DNA of 64,000 nt. Origin: Micromonospora lutea. Its GTDB lineage: Bacteria; Actinomycetota; Actinomycetes; Mycobacteriales; Micromonosporaceae. The stretch lies in contig NZ_BOPB01000005.1 in the NCBI RefSeq assembly GCF_016863535.1, positions 1 to 64,000 of the forward strand, written 5' to 3'. Every line of letters starts with the position of its first letter. Within the stretch, counting starts at the first letter, position 1. The notes under the pieces were generated by a model. That model made no database searches. It worked only from the letters and a program-made list of their open reading frames with translations, and had not been told where the DNA came from. The position numbers and the translations under genes were made by a program. Shown here one piece after another: positions 34,660-44,615 of the stretch.

Positions 34660-35292
34660 ATGCGGCTATCCCGCATCATCATGGCGCTCACGGTCGGTCT
34701 GGCCGTGGTGGCCGTGCCGGCTGCGGCGGGGGCGGCGCAACCGCAGCCGCAGCCGTCGCCAACAGTCACCGATCCGCCCCAGCCACCGCCCTATCCGCCG
34801 GTGCTCGCATCGCTGACGGTGAACCGACCCACCATCTTCCTCGGTGAGACGGTCATCCTGACCGGCCGCAACTTCGGGCCGAACGAGACGGTGGACATCG
34901 TCGTCTCGGTGACGCCGCTGGCCGCACCGGCCGCCGGCACGGCCCGTCGCAGCGACGGCAGCACGGTCGCGATGACGCCGGTGGCCTTCCAGGCCAGCGC
35001 GCCGTTGAGCTTCACCGCCCGGACCAACTCACAGGGAGTCTTCACCCGGCGGTACACGCCGTCGGTGACGGGCCTGCTCACCTTCACCGCCACCGGCCGG
35101 GAATCCGGGCGTACCGGTGAGACCCAGCTGCGGGTGCTGCCCAAGAGGAAGCCGCACCTGCCGGTCACCGGCAGCAGCCTGGACACGCCGATGAAGGTCG
35201 GCGGCGGGCTCGTCGCCGCCGGTGCCATCCTGCTGCTCGGCGCGTTCGCCTGGCGGCGGCGCAACCGCTTCGGTGCGGGTGGCGTGAACTGA
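34660..35292 (+). CDS. LPXTG-type cell-wall-anchored protein
   Basis: This is a 210-residue surface protein. It has a signal peptide (MRLSRIIMALTVGLAVVAVP to AAGAAQ, about 27), a Pro/Gln-rich spacer, one immunoglobulin-like beta domain (about 50-160, VNRPTIFLGETVILTGRNFGP), and a sortase signal. That signal is LPVTG at 167-171, a hydrophobic helix, and RRRNR. It should be linked to the wall by a class E or similar sortase encoded elsewhere. TAGGAGGG at 34644-34651 precedes ATG 34660, 13 bp after the DUF4012 stop, so they share an operon. Confidence 0.9.
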   Translation: MRLSRIIMALTVGLAVVAVPAAAGAAQPQPQPSPTVTDPPQPPPYPPVLASLTVNRPTIFLGETVILTGRNFGPNETVDIVVSVTPLAAPAAGTARRSDGSTVAMTPVAFQASAPLSFTARTNSQGVFTRRYTPSVTGLLTFTATGRESGRTGETQLRVLPKRKPHLPVTGSSLDTPMKVGGGLVAAGAILLLGAFAWRRRNRFGAGGVN

Positions 35293-35323
35293 TCCACCAT
35301 TCCGGGCAGGGCCCGGAGAACGA

Positions 35324-35364
35324 AGGTACCGGTGCCCGCCGCTCGGCGACGGGCACCGGTACCT
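35324..35364. terminator. bidirectional terminator hairpin
   Basis: A perfect 15-bp stem, AGGTACCGGTGCCCG (35324-35338) with its complement at 35350-35364, encloses an 11-nt loop. It sits between the convergent LPXTG-protein and gdhA genes, and serves both. Confidence 0.85.
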
Positions 35365-35376
35365 GTCTGCCCGCCC

Positions 35377-37017
<1,641 letters not shown>

Positions 37018-37998
37018 GTGGAGCGTGCCGAAACGATGCCTGCCGAGACCCGTCCGCCCGGTGTGGCGACCGCCGATCCCGGTAGCGTCCTGCTGCCTGG
37101 CCACGACGTGCCGCTCGGTCGCTACACCACGGTGCGCCGGCTCCTGCCCCAGCGCACCCGCCGGCTGGTCGGCGCGTGGTGCTTCGTCGATCATTTCGGA
37201 CCCGACGACGTGGCCGAGCGGCCCGGCATGGAGGTGCCCCCGCACCCGCACACCGGCCTGCAGACCGTGACCTGGCTGCTCGACGGCGAGATTCTGCATC
37301 GCGACAGCCTCGGTAACAAGCAACCGATCCGCCCCGGCCAACTCAACGTGATGACCTCGGGTCACGGCATCGCACACTCCGAACGCTCACCCGCGGAGCA
37401 TCCGCCGCTGATGCACGGGGTGCAGCTGTGGGTGGCCCTGCCGGACGCCGCCCGAGCCGGTGCGGCCGACTTCGCCCACCACGCCGAGCTGCCGCGGTGG
37501 CGCGACGGAGACCTCGACGTCACCCTGCTGGTCGGGGAACTCGCCGGGGAACGCTCGCCGGCCCAGGTGCACACCCCGTTGCTCGGCGCACAACTGGACC
37601 TCGCCGGGGCGGCGGCCGGGCTGCCGCTGCGACGCGACTTCGAGTACGCGCTGCTGGCCCTCGACGGCGCCGGTGAGGTCGACGGTCAGCCGCTGACGCC
37701 CGGGGCGCTGCTCTGGCTCGGTTCCGGGCGGGACGTGCTGCAGCTGAACGGCGAGCCCGGTAGCCGGTTGCTGCTGCTCGGTGGCACGCCCTTCGAGGAG
37801 CCGCTGGTGATGTGGTGGAACTTCGTCGGCCGTGACCACGAGGAGATCGCCGCCGCCCGGGAGGACTGGATGGCCGGGCGGCGGTTCGGGGCGGTCGACG
37901 ACGACCCGGACCCGCCGCTGCCCGCACCGGCCCTGCCCACCGTCCGGCTCAAGGCCCGCGACCGCTCGGGCCGCTTCCACGACCAGGACGCCGGATAA
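37018..37998 (+). CDS. pirin family protein (bicupin)
   Basis: This is a cupin-fold iron protein of the pirin family, 326 residues. The N-terminal cupin has the metal-site pattern PHPHTGLQTVTWLLDGEI (two His and a Glu) plus SGHGIAHSE. The C-terminal cupin is diverged, and a tail with LKARDRSGRFHDQD follows. Bacterial pirins act as quercetin 2,3-dioxygenases or metabolic regulators; which applies here is unknown. GTG 37018 lies 6 nt after a -10, so the mRNA is probably leaderless. Confidence 0.88.
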   Translation: MERAETMPAETRPPGVATADPGSVLLPGHDVPLGRYTTVRRLLPQRTRRLVGAWCFVDHFGPDDVAERPGMEVPPHPHTGLQTVTWLLDGEILHRDSLGNKQPIRPGQLNVMTSGHGIAHSERSPAEHPPLMHGVQLWVALPDAARAGAADFAHHAELPRWRDGDLDVTLLVGELAGERSPAQVHTPLLGAQLDLAGAAAGLPLRRDFEYALLALDGAGEVDGQPLTPGALLWLGSGRDVLQLNGEPGSRLLLLGGTPFEEPLVMWWNFVGRDHEEIAAAREDWMAGRRFGAVDDDPDPPLPAPALPTVRLKARDRSGRFHDQDAG

Positions 37999-38064
37999 GA
38001 CCCTTTTGTTGACCCCCGCTGTCCGTTCGGCTGATGGCGTGCGATAGGCTAGCCGCAGTAACAG

Positions 38065-38087
38065 CAGCCGCACGGTTCGGGCGGCTG
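38065..38087 (+). other. hairpin in intergenic region after pirin
   Basis: CAGCCGC-N9-GCGGCTG is a 7-bp stem preceded by a TAGGCT -10-like hexamer at 38045-38050. It could end the pirin mRNA or be the start of a short transcript. No coding sequence follows it on this strand. Confidence 0.3.
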
Positions 38088-38152
38088 TCGGCCGCCTGAT
38101 GGCCGCGACCCGGTTCGGGCGCACCGTCGTCAGGGCAGGCGGTTACGCAGGG

Positions 38153-38184
38153 GCGCCCCCGGCTGCGGTTCGCGGCCGGGGCGC
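38153..38184 (-). terminator. hairpin after DUF2795 gene
   Basis: GCGCCCCCGGC (38153-38163) pairs with GCCGGGGCGC (38175-38184) with one bulged C and an 11-nt loop, 60 nt past the stop of the minus-strand DUF2795 gene. Confidence 0.6.
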
Positions 38185-38244
38185 GCCGCCCTGTCTCCGG
38201 TGCGCGAGACGGCCCGGCCCATCGTCGTCGGGCCAGCCCACCGT

Positions 38245-38517
38245 TCAGATGCTGCGCAGGTGCTGGGACACCCGCTGGTGACGCTTGTCCCGTGCCTGGG
38301 CGGCGCGCTGCGACTCGGTGATCTCGGGAGCCGCGTCGATGCCGGCCGAACGGGCCACCTGGTTGCCGTTGGCGTAATCCACCGGAGGCAGCGCGCGCAG
38401 CGCCTGGAGCACGTCCGGTGGCGCCCCTTCGCGCTCGGCCTCGCGTACCACCTCGTCCTTCCCTGCGGGGTAGTCAAGACTGGACAGGTACTGCAGGACA
38501 TCGGCGTAACTCGCCAT
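38245..38517 (-). CDS. DUF2795 family protein
   Basis: This is a 90-residue cytoplasmic protein. SYADVLQYLSSLDYPAGKDE and VLQALRALPPVDYANGNQVA form the small helical DUF2795 domain, found widely in actinobacteria with unknown function. A charged C-tail (RAAQARDKRHQRVSQ) follows. GGAGGAG about 9-15 nt upstream supports ATG 38517. It is divergent from the DUF2267 gene. Confidence 0.85.
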   Translation of the reverse strand: MASYADVLQYLSSLDYPAGKDEVVREAEREGAPPDVLQALRALPPVDYANGNQVARSAGIDAAPEITESQRAAQARDKRHQRVSQHLRSI

Positions 38518-38663
38518 GGTGTCGGCTCCTCCCGGGCTTCGATCCGGCCACGACCGGGCGCGGATACCCGACCCGGGGTCACTCACGCACCGAGGCCGGC
38601 GGAAAAGCGGTCACCGTTTCCGTCCCGGTGGGGTGGGTAAGCGCCGGCCGGAGGGGGTACGCG

Positions 38664-39074
38664 ATGAACTACGACACCTTCGTCGACCAGGTCACCCAGC
38701 GCACCGGAACATCGTCGTCGCGAGCGACGGAGCTGATCCGGGCCACGCTGCAGACGCTGGCCGAGCGGCTGACCGGTGGCGAGGTGCTGGACCTGGCCGT
38801 GCAACTGCCCGCCCCGTTGCGGCTGCCGTTGCGGCCGACACCGGACATCGAGGCGGCGGAGCGGTTCGGAGCCGCCGAATTCGTCGCCCGGGTGGCCGTA
38901 CGCGCCGGGGTCGAGGAGCCGGCCGCCCGGGACGCGATCCGGGCGGTCTTCACCACGCTCCGGGAGGCGGTGACCGGTGGAGAGTTCGACGAACTGGTGG
39001 TCCAGTTGCCCCGTGACTACCGGGACATGGTCGAACCCGCCCTGGCGCCCGGTGCGACGCTGCGCCGCCGCTGA
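38664..39074 (+). CDS. DUF2267 family protein
   Basis: This 136-residue protein consists of two copies of the helical DUF2267 unit: MNYDTFVDQVTQRTG...ERLTGGEVLDLAVQLPAPLR and EFVARVAVRAG...EAVTGGEFDELVVQLPRDYR. The second resembles the first in the VTGGEF/LTGGEVxxLxVQLP motif. Function is unknown; members often sit among stress and dormancy genes. GGAGGGGG upstream supports ATG 38664. A second DUF2267 protein, fused to another domain, is at 44662-45642. Confidence 0.88.
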   Translation: MNYDTFVDQVTQRTGTSSSRATELIRATLQTLAERLTGGEVLDLAVQLPAPLRLPLRPTPDIEAAERFGAAEFVARVAVRAGVEEPAARDAIRAVFTTLREAVTGGEFDELVVQLPRDYRDMVEPALAPGATLRRR

Positions 39075-39116
39075 GGGGTTCGCCGCCGGACAGCGCCAAC
39101 GTTCCTGGACACCGCA

Positions 39117-40283
39117 CTAGCCGACGGCTGCCGACGCACGGAGGCGAGCGATCCCGTCCTGGTCGAAGCCAGCCTCGGCGAGGATCTCGTCGGTGTGCTC
39201 CCCCGGCCAGGGCGGCGGTCGGCGGATCGCGGTCGGGGTGGCGGAGAACCGAGGTGCCGGGGCCGGCTGGACGACGCCGTCGCGGAGCACGAATGTCTCC
39301 CGGGCGGCCAGGTGCGGATGCTCCGGTGCCTCCCGCCAGTCCAGTACCGGTGCGACGCACGCGTCCGAAGCGGTGAGCAGCGACGCCCAGTCGTCGCGGG
39401 TACGGGTGCGGAACAGGCGCGCCCAGGCAGCCCGCAACGCCGGCCAGTTCGCCGGATCGGTCCGGTCGACCGGCTCATCCGGAGGGAGTGGGAAACCGGT
39501 GAGCCGGACCAGTTCGTCGTAGAACCGTGGCTCCAGGGCACCCACGGCGAGGTATCGGCCGTCGGCGCACTCGTAGGTGTCGTAGAACGGGGCACCCCCG
39601 TCGAGCAGGTTCACGCCACGCGGTTCCTGCCACATGCCGAGCTGACGCAGCGCGTGGATCTGGGTGCTGAGCACCGCGACACCATCCACGATCGCGGCGT
39701 CGACCACCTGACCGGTCGCACCCCCGCGCACCGCGTACAGCGCGGAGACGACACCCAGAGCGAGCATCATGCCGCCGCCACCGAAGTCGCCGAGCAGGTT
39801 CAGCGGTGGCACCGGTGGCTGACCGGCCCGTCCGATGCCGTGCAGCGCGCCGGTCAGCGCCAGGTAGTCGATGTCGTGTCCGGCGTGCGGGGCGTTCGGG
39901 CCGTCCTGACCCCACCCGGTCATCCGGCCGTAGACCAGGGCCGGGTTGACCGCGTGGCAGTCCGCGGGGCCGACGCCGAGCCGCTCGGTGACCCCGGGCC
40001 GGAATCCCTCGATGAGGACGTCGGCGTCGCCGACCAGGGCCAGCACCACCTCACACCCGTCGGCGGACTTCAGGTCGACCGCGATCGAGCGGCGCCCCCG
40101 GTTGAGCAGATCGGGGTGCGGGCTGCCGAAGGCCGCAGCGTCCACCTCGGTGACCCGGTCGACCCGGATCACGTCGGCCCCGAGGTCGGCCAGCATCATG
40201 GCGGCGAACGGTCCCGGTCCGATCCCGGCCAACTCCACCACGCGTACGCCGGCCAGCGGGCCGGTCACCAGGTCTGCGGTCAC
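39117..40283 (-). CDS. CaiB/BaiF CoA-transferase, alpha-methylacyl-CoA racemase type
   Basis: This class III CoA-transferase-fold enzyme has 388 residues. It begins GPLAGVRVVELAGIGPGPFAAMMLADLGADV, the classic start, and has NRGRRSIAVDLKS and the GHDIDYLALTGALHGIG segment typical of alpha-methylacyl-CoA racemases (AMACR/MCR). It probably epimerises 2-methyl-branched acyl-CoA for beta-oxidation. GTG 40283 is preferred since TATCGT lies 6 nt upstream (leaderless); GTG 40304 is an alternative, and the open frame to 40610 is not coding-like. It is divergent from the terC riboswitch. Confidence 0.88.
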   Translation of the reverse strand: MTADLVTGPLAGVRVVELAGIGPGPFAAMMLADLGADVIRVDRVTEVDAAAFGSPHPDLLNRGRRSIAVDLKSADGCEVVLALVGDADVLIEGFRPGVTERLGVGPADCHAVNPALVYGRMTGWGQDGPNAPHAGHDIDYLALTGALHGIGRAGQPPVPPLNLLGDFGGGGMMLALGVVSALYAVRGGATGQVVDAAIVDGVAVLSTQIHALRQLGMWQEPRGVNLLDGGAPFYDTYECADGRYLAVGALEPRFYDELVRLTGFPLPPDEPVDRTDPANWPALRAAWARLFRTRTRDDWASLLTASDACVAPVLDWREAPEHPHLAARETFVLRDGVVQPAPAPRFSATPTAIRRPPPWPGEHTDEILAEAGFDQDGIARLRASAAVG

Positions 40284-40289
40284 CCGGTC

Positions 40290-40295
40290 ACGATA
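40290..40295 (-). promoter_or_regulatory. -10 element of a leaderless promoter
   Basis: TATCGT on the minus strand is followed by 6 nt (GACCGG) and GTG 40283 of the CoA-transferase gene. Confidence 0.5.
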
Positions 40296-40400
40296 GGCGC
40301 TCACATCCTGGATGGCTGGTCGGCGGCCGTGAGCGGCGTCATCGGGCCTCGGCAGCGCCCCGCCTGGCGGGCGGAATCCGGCTGTCCTAACCTTGTCACC

Positions 40401-40500
40401 ACGAGGGGAGTACTTCCCACGAACCATTCCGGTCAGTACGGCGCGCCCCGGAGCGCGCCTCGGGTGGTTGCCCACGAAAGGTGGGTGAAGGAGACCTCGA
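40401..40500 (+). ncRNA. yybP-ykoY (Mn2+) riboswitch aptamer 2
   Basis: CGAGGGGAGTACTTCCC at 40402-40418 carries the conserved GGGGAGTA. The second conserved element, GGAGACCTCG, is at 40490-40499. CGAGG (40402-40406) and CCTCG (40495-40499) close P1. TerC genes are a well-known target class. The aptamer is about as long as copy 1 but shares only the core motifs. Confidence 0.9.
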
Positions 40501-40523
40501 ACATGACACGGTGTTCGAGGAGG
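40495..40523 (+). promoter_or_regulatory. Shine-Dalgarno sequestering helix of riboswitch 2
   Basis: CCTCGAACA (40495-40503), containing the P1 3' strand, can pair perfectly with TGTTCGAGG (40512-40520). The latter overlaps the ribosome site GAGGAGG (40517-40523) of terC. P1 formation on Mn2+ binding would free the ribosome site: a direct translational ON switch. Confidence 0.75.
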
Positions 40524-40527
40524 CTCC

Positions 40528-41544
40528 ATGTCCGCTTTGTCGTATGCAGCCGCTGGCCTGCAGTCCATCGGTACGCCCTCGCTCTGGGCGATCACGATCG
40601 TCGGGGTCATCGCCCTGCTGGTGCTCGACTTTCTGGTGACCCGCCGCCCGCACGAGGTGTCCCTGAGAGAAGCACTCGGCTGGTCAGCCTTCTACATAGC
40701 CCTGCCGCTGGCCTTCGGTGCCTGGGTATGGTCCCGGTACGGGCGTCAGGAGGGCATCGACTACCTCGCCGGCTACCTGGTCGAGAAGTCGCTCTCCGTC
40801 GACAATCTCTTCGTCTTCATGCTGCTGCTGGCCGCCTTCGCGGTGCCGAGCGAGCTCGCCCAGCGGGTGCTGCTGTTCGGTATCACCGGTGCGCTGGTGC
40901 TGCGCGGCATCTTCATCGCCCTGGGCGCCGCAGCCCTGCAGAACCTGGACTTCGCCTTCCTGATCTTCGCGTTGATCCTGCTGTTCACCGCGGCGAAGCT
41001 GCTCCGTGACGCCTTCACCGGGCATGAGCAGACGGTGGACATCGGCAGCATGCGGTCGGTGCGACTGCTGCGCCGCTTCATGCCGGTGGTCCAGGAGTAC
41101 CACGGCACGAAGATGACCGTACGGGTCGACGGGCGGAGGGCGCTGACCCCGCTCGCGCTGGTGGTGGTGGCGGTGCTCGCCACCGATGTGGTCTTCGCCG
41201 TCGACTCGGTGCCGGCCGTCTACGGCATCACCGAGGATCCGTACCTCGTCTTCGCCACGAACGCCTTCGCCCTGCTGGGCCTGCGCGCGCTCTACTTCGT
41301 GCTGCACGCGGCGCTGAGCCGCCTGGTTCACCTGACCTACGGCCTGGCGATCATCCTGGCCTTCATCGGCGTCAAGCTCGGCCTGCACTGGGCGCACGGC
41401 ATCTGGGAAGGCGTCCCGTTGATTCCCACCGAGGTCTCGCTCCTGGTCATCATCGCCGTGCTGACGGTGGTCACGTTCACCAGCCTGCGGGCGACCCGCA
41501 ACGTGGTGCCGGGCGCCAAGGAAGTCGTGACCGAGCGGAAATGA
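40528..41544 (+). CDS. TerC family membrane protein (Mn2+ efflux/Alx-like)
   Basis: This is an integral membrane protein of the TerC/Alx family, 338 residues with about eight or nine helices. Acidic residues within helices are conserved: VEKSLSVDNLFVFML and ATDVVFAVDSVPAVYGI hold the DN and D..D motifs. Alx and other TerC members respond to Mn2+ and protect from manganese or alkaline stress. The upstream Mn2+ riboswitch supports that function over tellurite resistance. ATG 40528 follows GAGGAGG by 4 nt. Confidence 0.93.
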   Translation: MSALSYAAAGLQSIGTPSLWAITIVGVIALLVLDFLVTRRPHEVSLREALGWSAFYIALPLAFGAWVWSRYGRQEGIDYLAGYLVEKSLSVDNLFVFMLLLAAFAVPSELAQRVLLFGITGALVLRGIFIALGAAALQNLDFAFLIFALILLFTAAKLLRDAFTGHEQTVDIGSMRSVRLLRRFMPVVQEYHGTKMTVRVDGRRALTPLALVVVAVLATDVVFAVDSVPAVYGITEDPYLVFATNAFALLGLRALYFVLHAALSRLVHLTYGLAIILAFIGVKLGLHWAHGIWEGVPLIPTEVSLLVIIAVLTVVTFTSLRATRNVVPGAKEVVTERK

Positions 41545-41619
41545 GTCTCCGGGCCGGGCGGCGAGCCTGAGCTGGCGGAACCGACCCACGACGGCGACCC
41601 CCCGTGGTACGACTGAGCG

Positions 41620-42219
41620 GTGGGTATCGTCACACCGGGCTTCCAGGGTCGGCCCCGCGTCGAGGCGCCGGATCTTCCCCCGGGTCAGTACCTGACACCG
41701 GACTTTCCGGTGCTCTCCGCCGGCCCGACCCCCCGGGTGCCACGTGACCAGTGGGAGTTCGTGATCAGCACCGAGACTGGTACGGAGCACCGGTGGAGCT
41801 GGGACGAGATGATGGCGCTGCCGCAGGAGGCACCGACCGTCGACATCCACTGCGTCACCCGGTGGTCGAAGCTCGGCACCACCTGGCGGGGCGTCTCGCT
41901 GGACACCCTGCTCGACGGCGTCGACACTGCCGCCGACTACGCCCTGACCCACTCCTACGGCGGCTACACCACCAACCTCCCGCTGGCGGACCTGCGCGAC
42001 GGGCAGGCCTGGCTGGTGCACACCTACGGCGGCGACGACCTGCCGGCCGAGCACGGTGGGCCGGCCCGTCTGCTCGTTCCCCACCTCTACTTCTGGAAGT
42101 CCGCCAAGTGGGCGCGCGGTATCCACCTCACCGTCGAGGACACCCCCGGCTTCTGGGAGACCGCCGGCTACCACGACTACGGCGACCCGTGGCGTGAGCA
42201 GCGGTACCAGGGCGATTGA
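41620..42219 (+). CDS. sulfite-oxidase-like molybdopterin oxidoreductase
   Basis: This 199-residue protein has the sulfite oxidase catalytic fold (YuiH/MsrP-like, compact). Cys78 in DIHCVTRWSKL is the expected molybdenum ligand; GGYTTNLPLADL and LVPHLYFWKSAKWARGI are cofactor-binding segments. There is no signal peptide, so it is cytoplasmic. The substrate is unknown. GTG 41620 follows TACGAC by 6 nt and may be leaderless. Its stop overlaps the flavoreductase start, so the two likely form an electron-transfer pair. Confidence 0.87.
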   Translation: MGIVTPGFQGRPRVEAPDLPPGQYLTPDFPVLSAGPTPRVPRDQWEFVISTETGTEHRWSWDEMMALPQEAPTVDIHCVTRWSKLGTTWRGVSLDTLLDGVDTAADYALTHSYGGYTTNLPLADLRDGQAWLVHTYGGDDLPAEHGGPARLLVPHLYFWKSAKWARGIHLTVEDTPGFWETAGYHDYGDPWREQRYQGD

Positions 42220-42950
42220 GCGCCCGGATGAGCTGGCGGGAGGCCCGGTTGGTGGCGCACCGGGTCGAGACGCCGACGGCGCGGACCCTGGTGCTGGAGG
42301 TGCCGGGCTGGCCGACCCACCTGCCCGGCCAGCACGTCGACATCCGGCTCACCGCGCCGGACGGCTACCAGGCCGCCCGGTCGTACTCGCTCGCCGCCCC
42401 CGCTGACGGCGACCGGATCGAGGTGTGTGTCCAGCGGGTGACCGACGGTGAGGTGTCGCCGTTCCTGGTCGACGGCTACCGCGAGGGCGACCCGGTCGAG
42501 GTGCGTGGTCCGATCGGCGGCTGGTTCGTCTGGCGGCCCCAGCAGTCCGATCCGGTGCTGCTGGTCGCCGGCGGATCGGGGGTGGTGCCGTTGATGGCCA
42601 TGATCAGGGCCCGGCGGGCGGCCGGGAGCCGGGTGCCGTTCCGGCTGATCTACTCCGTACGCACCCCCGATGACGGCTTCTACACCGAGGAACTGCGGCA
42701 CCGGGTACGCGACGACGCCGGCCTCGACGTGGCCCACGTGTACACCCGTCAGGCCCCGGAGGGGTGGCGCGGCGAGCCGCACCGGCTCGGCCTCGCCGAC
42801 GTCAACACGCACGGCTGGCCGCCGGAGCTGGAGCCGCTGGTGTACGTGTGCGGACCCACCGGTTTCGTGGAGGCCGTCTCCGATCTGCTCGTCGCGCTGG
42901 GCCACCCGGCACGCCGGGTACGCACCGAACGTTTCGGCCCGACCGGCTGA
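42216..42950 (+). CDS. FAD-dependent ferredoxin-NADP-type reductase
   Basis: This 244-residue flavoprotein reductase has FAD motif RSYSLAAP, nucleotide motif LLVAGGSGVVPLMAMIR and C-terminal YVCGPTGFVEAV. It should pass electrons from NAD(P)H to the sulfite-oxidase-like protein or the small Cys protein next to it. TTG 42216 overlaps the upstream TGA; ATG 42228 is an alternative. The gap to the next gene is 12 bp. Three genes form an operon. Confidence 0.87.
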   Translation: MSARMSWREARLVAHRVETPTARTLVLEVPGWPTHLPGQHVDIRLTAPDGYQAARSYSLAAPADGDRIEVCVQRVTDGEVSPFLVDGYREGDPVEVRGPIGGWFVWRPQQSDPVLLVAGGSGVVPLMAMIRARRAAGSRVPFRLIYSVRTPDDGFYTEELRHRVRDDAGLDVAHVYTRQAPEGWRGEPHRLGLADVNTHGWPPELEPLVYVCGPTGFVEAVSDLLVALGHPARRVRTERFGPTG

Positions 42951-42962
42951 GAGGAGACGCGG

Positions 42963-43244
42963 ATGACCGCGCTGCCCTACCTGGATGGCAACATGCTCGA
43001 CGGCCCGTTGGGGGAGGTGTTCGCGGTCGACCTGAGCACCGCCACCGCCCGGTGCGCCCACTGCGGCACCCCCGGTCCGATGGCCGGCCTGCGGGTCTAC
43101 CCGCACGCGCCCGGCCTGGTGGGCCGCTGCCCCACCTGCGTCGAGGTGATGGTGCGGCTGGTCCGCGCCCCTGACCGCGCCTGGCTTGATCTGCGTGGTG
43201 CCACCTTCCTCCAGTTCCCGATGCCCCTCGACCAACCGCGTTGA
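42963..43244 (+). CDS. DUF6510 family zinc-ribbon-like protein
   Basis: This is a 93-residue protein with two CxxC pairs (CAHC and CPTC, about residues 31-34 and 59-62) spaced like a zinc ribbon or rubredoxin-type site. I recognise the LDGNMLDGPLGEVFAVD start as DUF6510. It may be a metal-binding partner or electron carrier for the upstream reductase. GAGAGGAG precedes ATG 42963. Confidence 0.75.
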   Translation: MTALPYLDGNMLDGPLGEVFAVDLSTATARCAHCGTPGPMAGLRVYPHAPGLVGRCPTCVEVMVRLVRAPDRAWLDLRGATFLQFPMPLDQPR

Positions 43245-43293
43245 CCTCCAGCGGAGGACGTTTGTCGGCGCGTACGACGGGAACCGGGCCGGA

Positions 43294-44595
43294 ATGACGA
43301 AGCCTCGTGTGGTGATCGTGGGGGCCGGGTTCGCCGGGTACCACGCGGCGAAGACGTTGAGCCGGTTGGCCCGCGGCCGAGCCGAGATCGTCCTGCTGAA
43401 CTCGACCGACTACTTCCTGTACCTACCGCTGCTGCCGGAGGTGGCGGCCGGGGTGGTCGAACCCGGTCGGATCGCCGTGCCACTGGCCGGCACGCTGGAC
43501 GGCGTACGGGTGGTCATCGGTGAGGCCGACAGCGTGGATCTGCAGAACCGGTGGGTCGGTTTCACCCAGCCGGAGGGTGACCGCAACCGGCTGGCGTACG
43601 ACCGGCTGGTCCTGGCCGTCGGCAGCGTGAACAAGCTGTTGCCGATTCCCGGCGTGACCGAGTACGCCCACGGCTTCCGGGGCCTGCCCGAAGCGCTCTA
43701 CCTGCACGACCACGTGGTCCGGCAGATCGAACTGGCCGAGCAGGCCGAGGATCCGGCCGAGCAGCAGGCACGGTCCACCTTCGTGGTGGTGGGCGCCGGA
43801 TACACCGGTACCGAGGTGGCCGCGCACGGCATCCTGTTCACCGACGAACTGGCCGCCCAACATCCCCGCCTCACGATCCGACCCAGGTGGATACTGCTCG
43901 ATGTCGCTCCACGGGTGCTGCCGGAACTGGACCGCCGGATGTCGGTCACTGCGGACCGGGTGCTGCGGCGGCGTGGGGTGGATGTGCGGATGGGGACCTC
44001 GGTCGCGGTCGCCACCTCCGACGGGGTCAAGCTCACCGACGGCGGGTACGTGCCCACCTGTTCGCTGATCTGGTGTGTCGGGGTACGACCTGACCCGTTC
44101 GTGGCGGAACTGGGTCTGCGGACGGAAAAGGGACGGTTGGTGGTCGACGAGTACCTCAACGTCCCCGGGTTCCCCGAGGTCTACGCCTGCGGCGACGCCG
44201 CCGCGGTGCCCGATCTGACCCGCCCCGGCGAGATCTGCACGATGACCGCCCAGCATGCGCAGCGGCAGGGCAAGCTGGCCGCACGCAACATCGCCGCCTC
44301 GTACGGACAGGGAAGCCGTCGCCCGTACAGGCATCACGACCTCGGTTGGGTGGTCGATCTGGGCGGCAAGCAGGCGGCGGCGAACCCGCTCAAGGTGCCG
44401 CTGTCCGGCCTGCCCGCCAAGGCGGTCACCCGTGGCTACCACCTGCTCGCGATGCCCGGCAACCGGGCCAGGGTGAGCGCGGACTGGCTCCTCGACGCCG
44501 CCCTGCCCCGGTCAGCGGCACAACTCGGTCTGATCTCCTCCACCGCCGTACCGCTGGAGAGTTCGTCGCCGGAGATGCCGGCGCGGGTTCACTGA
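43294..44595 (+). CDS. type II NADH dehydrogenase-like oxidoreductase
   Basis: This is a membrane-associated flavoenzyme that moves electrons from NADH to quinone without proton pumping; 433 residues. Two Rossmann motifs are seen: VVIVGAGFAGYHAAKTL for FAD and VVGAGYTGTEVA for NAD. VYACGDAAAVPDLTRPG is the second FAD contact. The C-terminal amphipathic region (PLSGLPAKAVTRGYHLLAM) fits membrane attachment. ATG 43294 is chosen at the fold start; it is 49 bp after the DUF6510 stop, so it may be transcribed with that operon. Confidence 0.85.
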   Translation: MTKPRVVIVGAGFAGYHAAKTLSRLARGRAEIVLLNSTDYFLYLPLLPEVAAGVVEPGRIAVPLAGTLDGVRVVIGEADSVDLQNRWVGFTQPEGDRNRLAYDRLVLAVGSVNKLLPIPGVTEYAHGFRGLPEALYLHDHVVRQIELAEQAEDPAEQQARSTFVVVGAGYTGTEVAAHGILFTDELAAQHPRLTIRPRWILLDVAPRVLPELDRRMSVTADRVLRRRGVDVRMGTSVAVATSDGVKLTDGGYVPTCSLIWCVGVRPDPFVAELGLRTEKGRLVVDEYLNVPGFPEVYACGDAAAVPDLTRPGEICTMTAQHAQRQGKLAARNIAASYGQGSRRPYRHHDLGWVVDLGGKQAAANPLKVPLSGLPAKAVTRGYHLLAMPGNRARVSADWLLDAALPRSAAQLGLISSTAVPLESSSPEMPARVH

Positions 44596-44615
44596 CCTCG
44601 CTCGGCCCGGACGAT

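Noticed and set aside
40528..41544. Tellurite-resistance gene
   Set aside because: No other ter genes are present and the Mn2+ riboswitch points to manganese instead.
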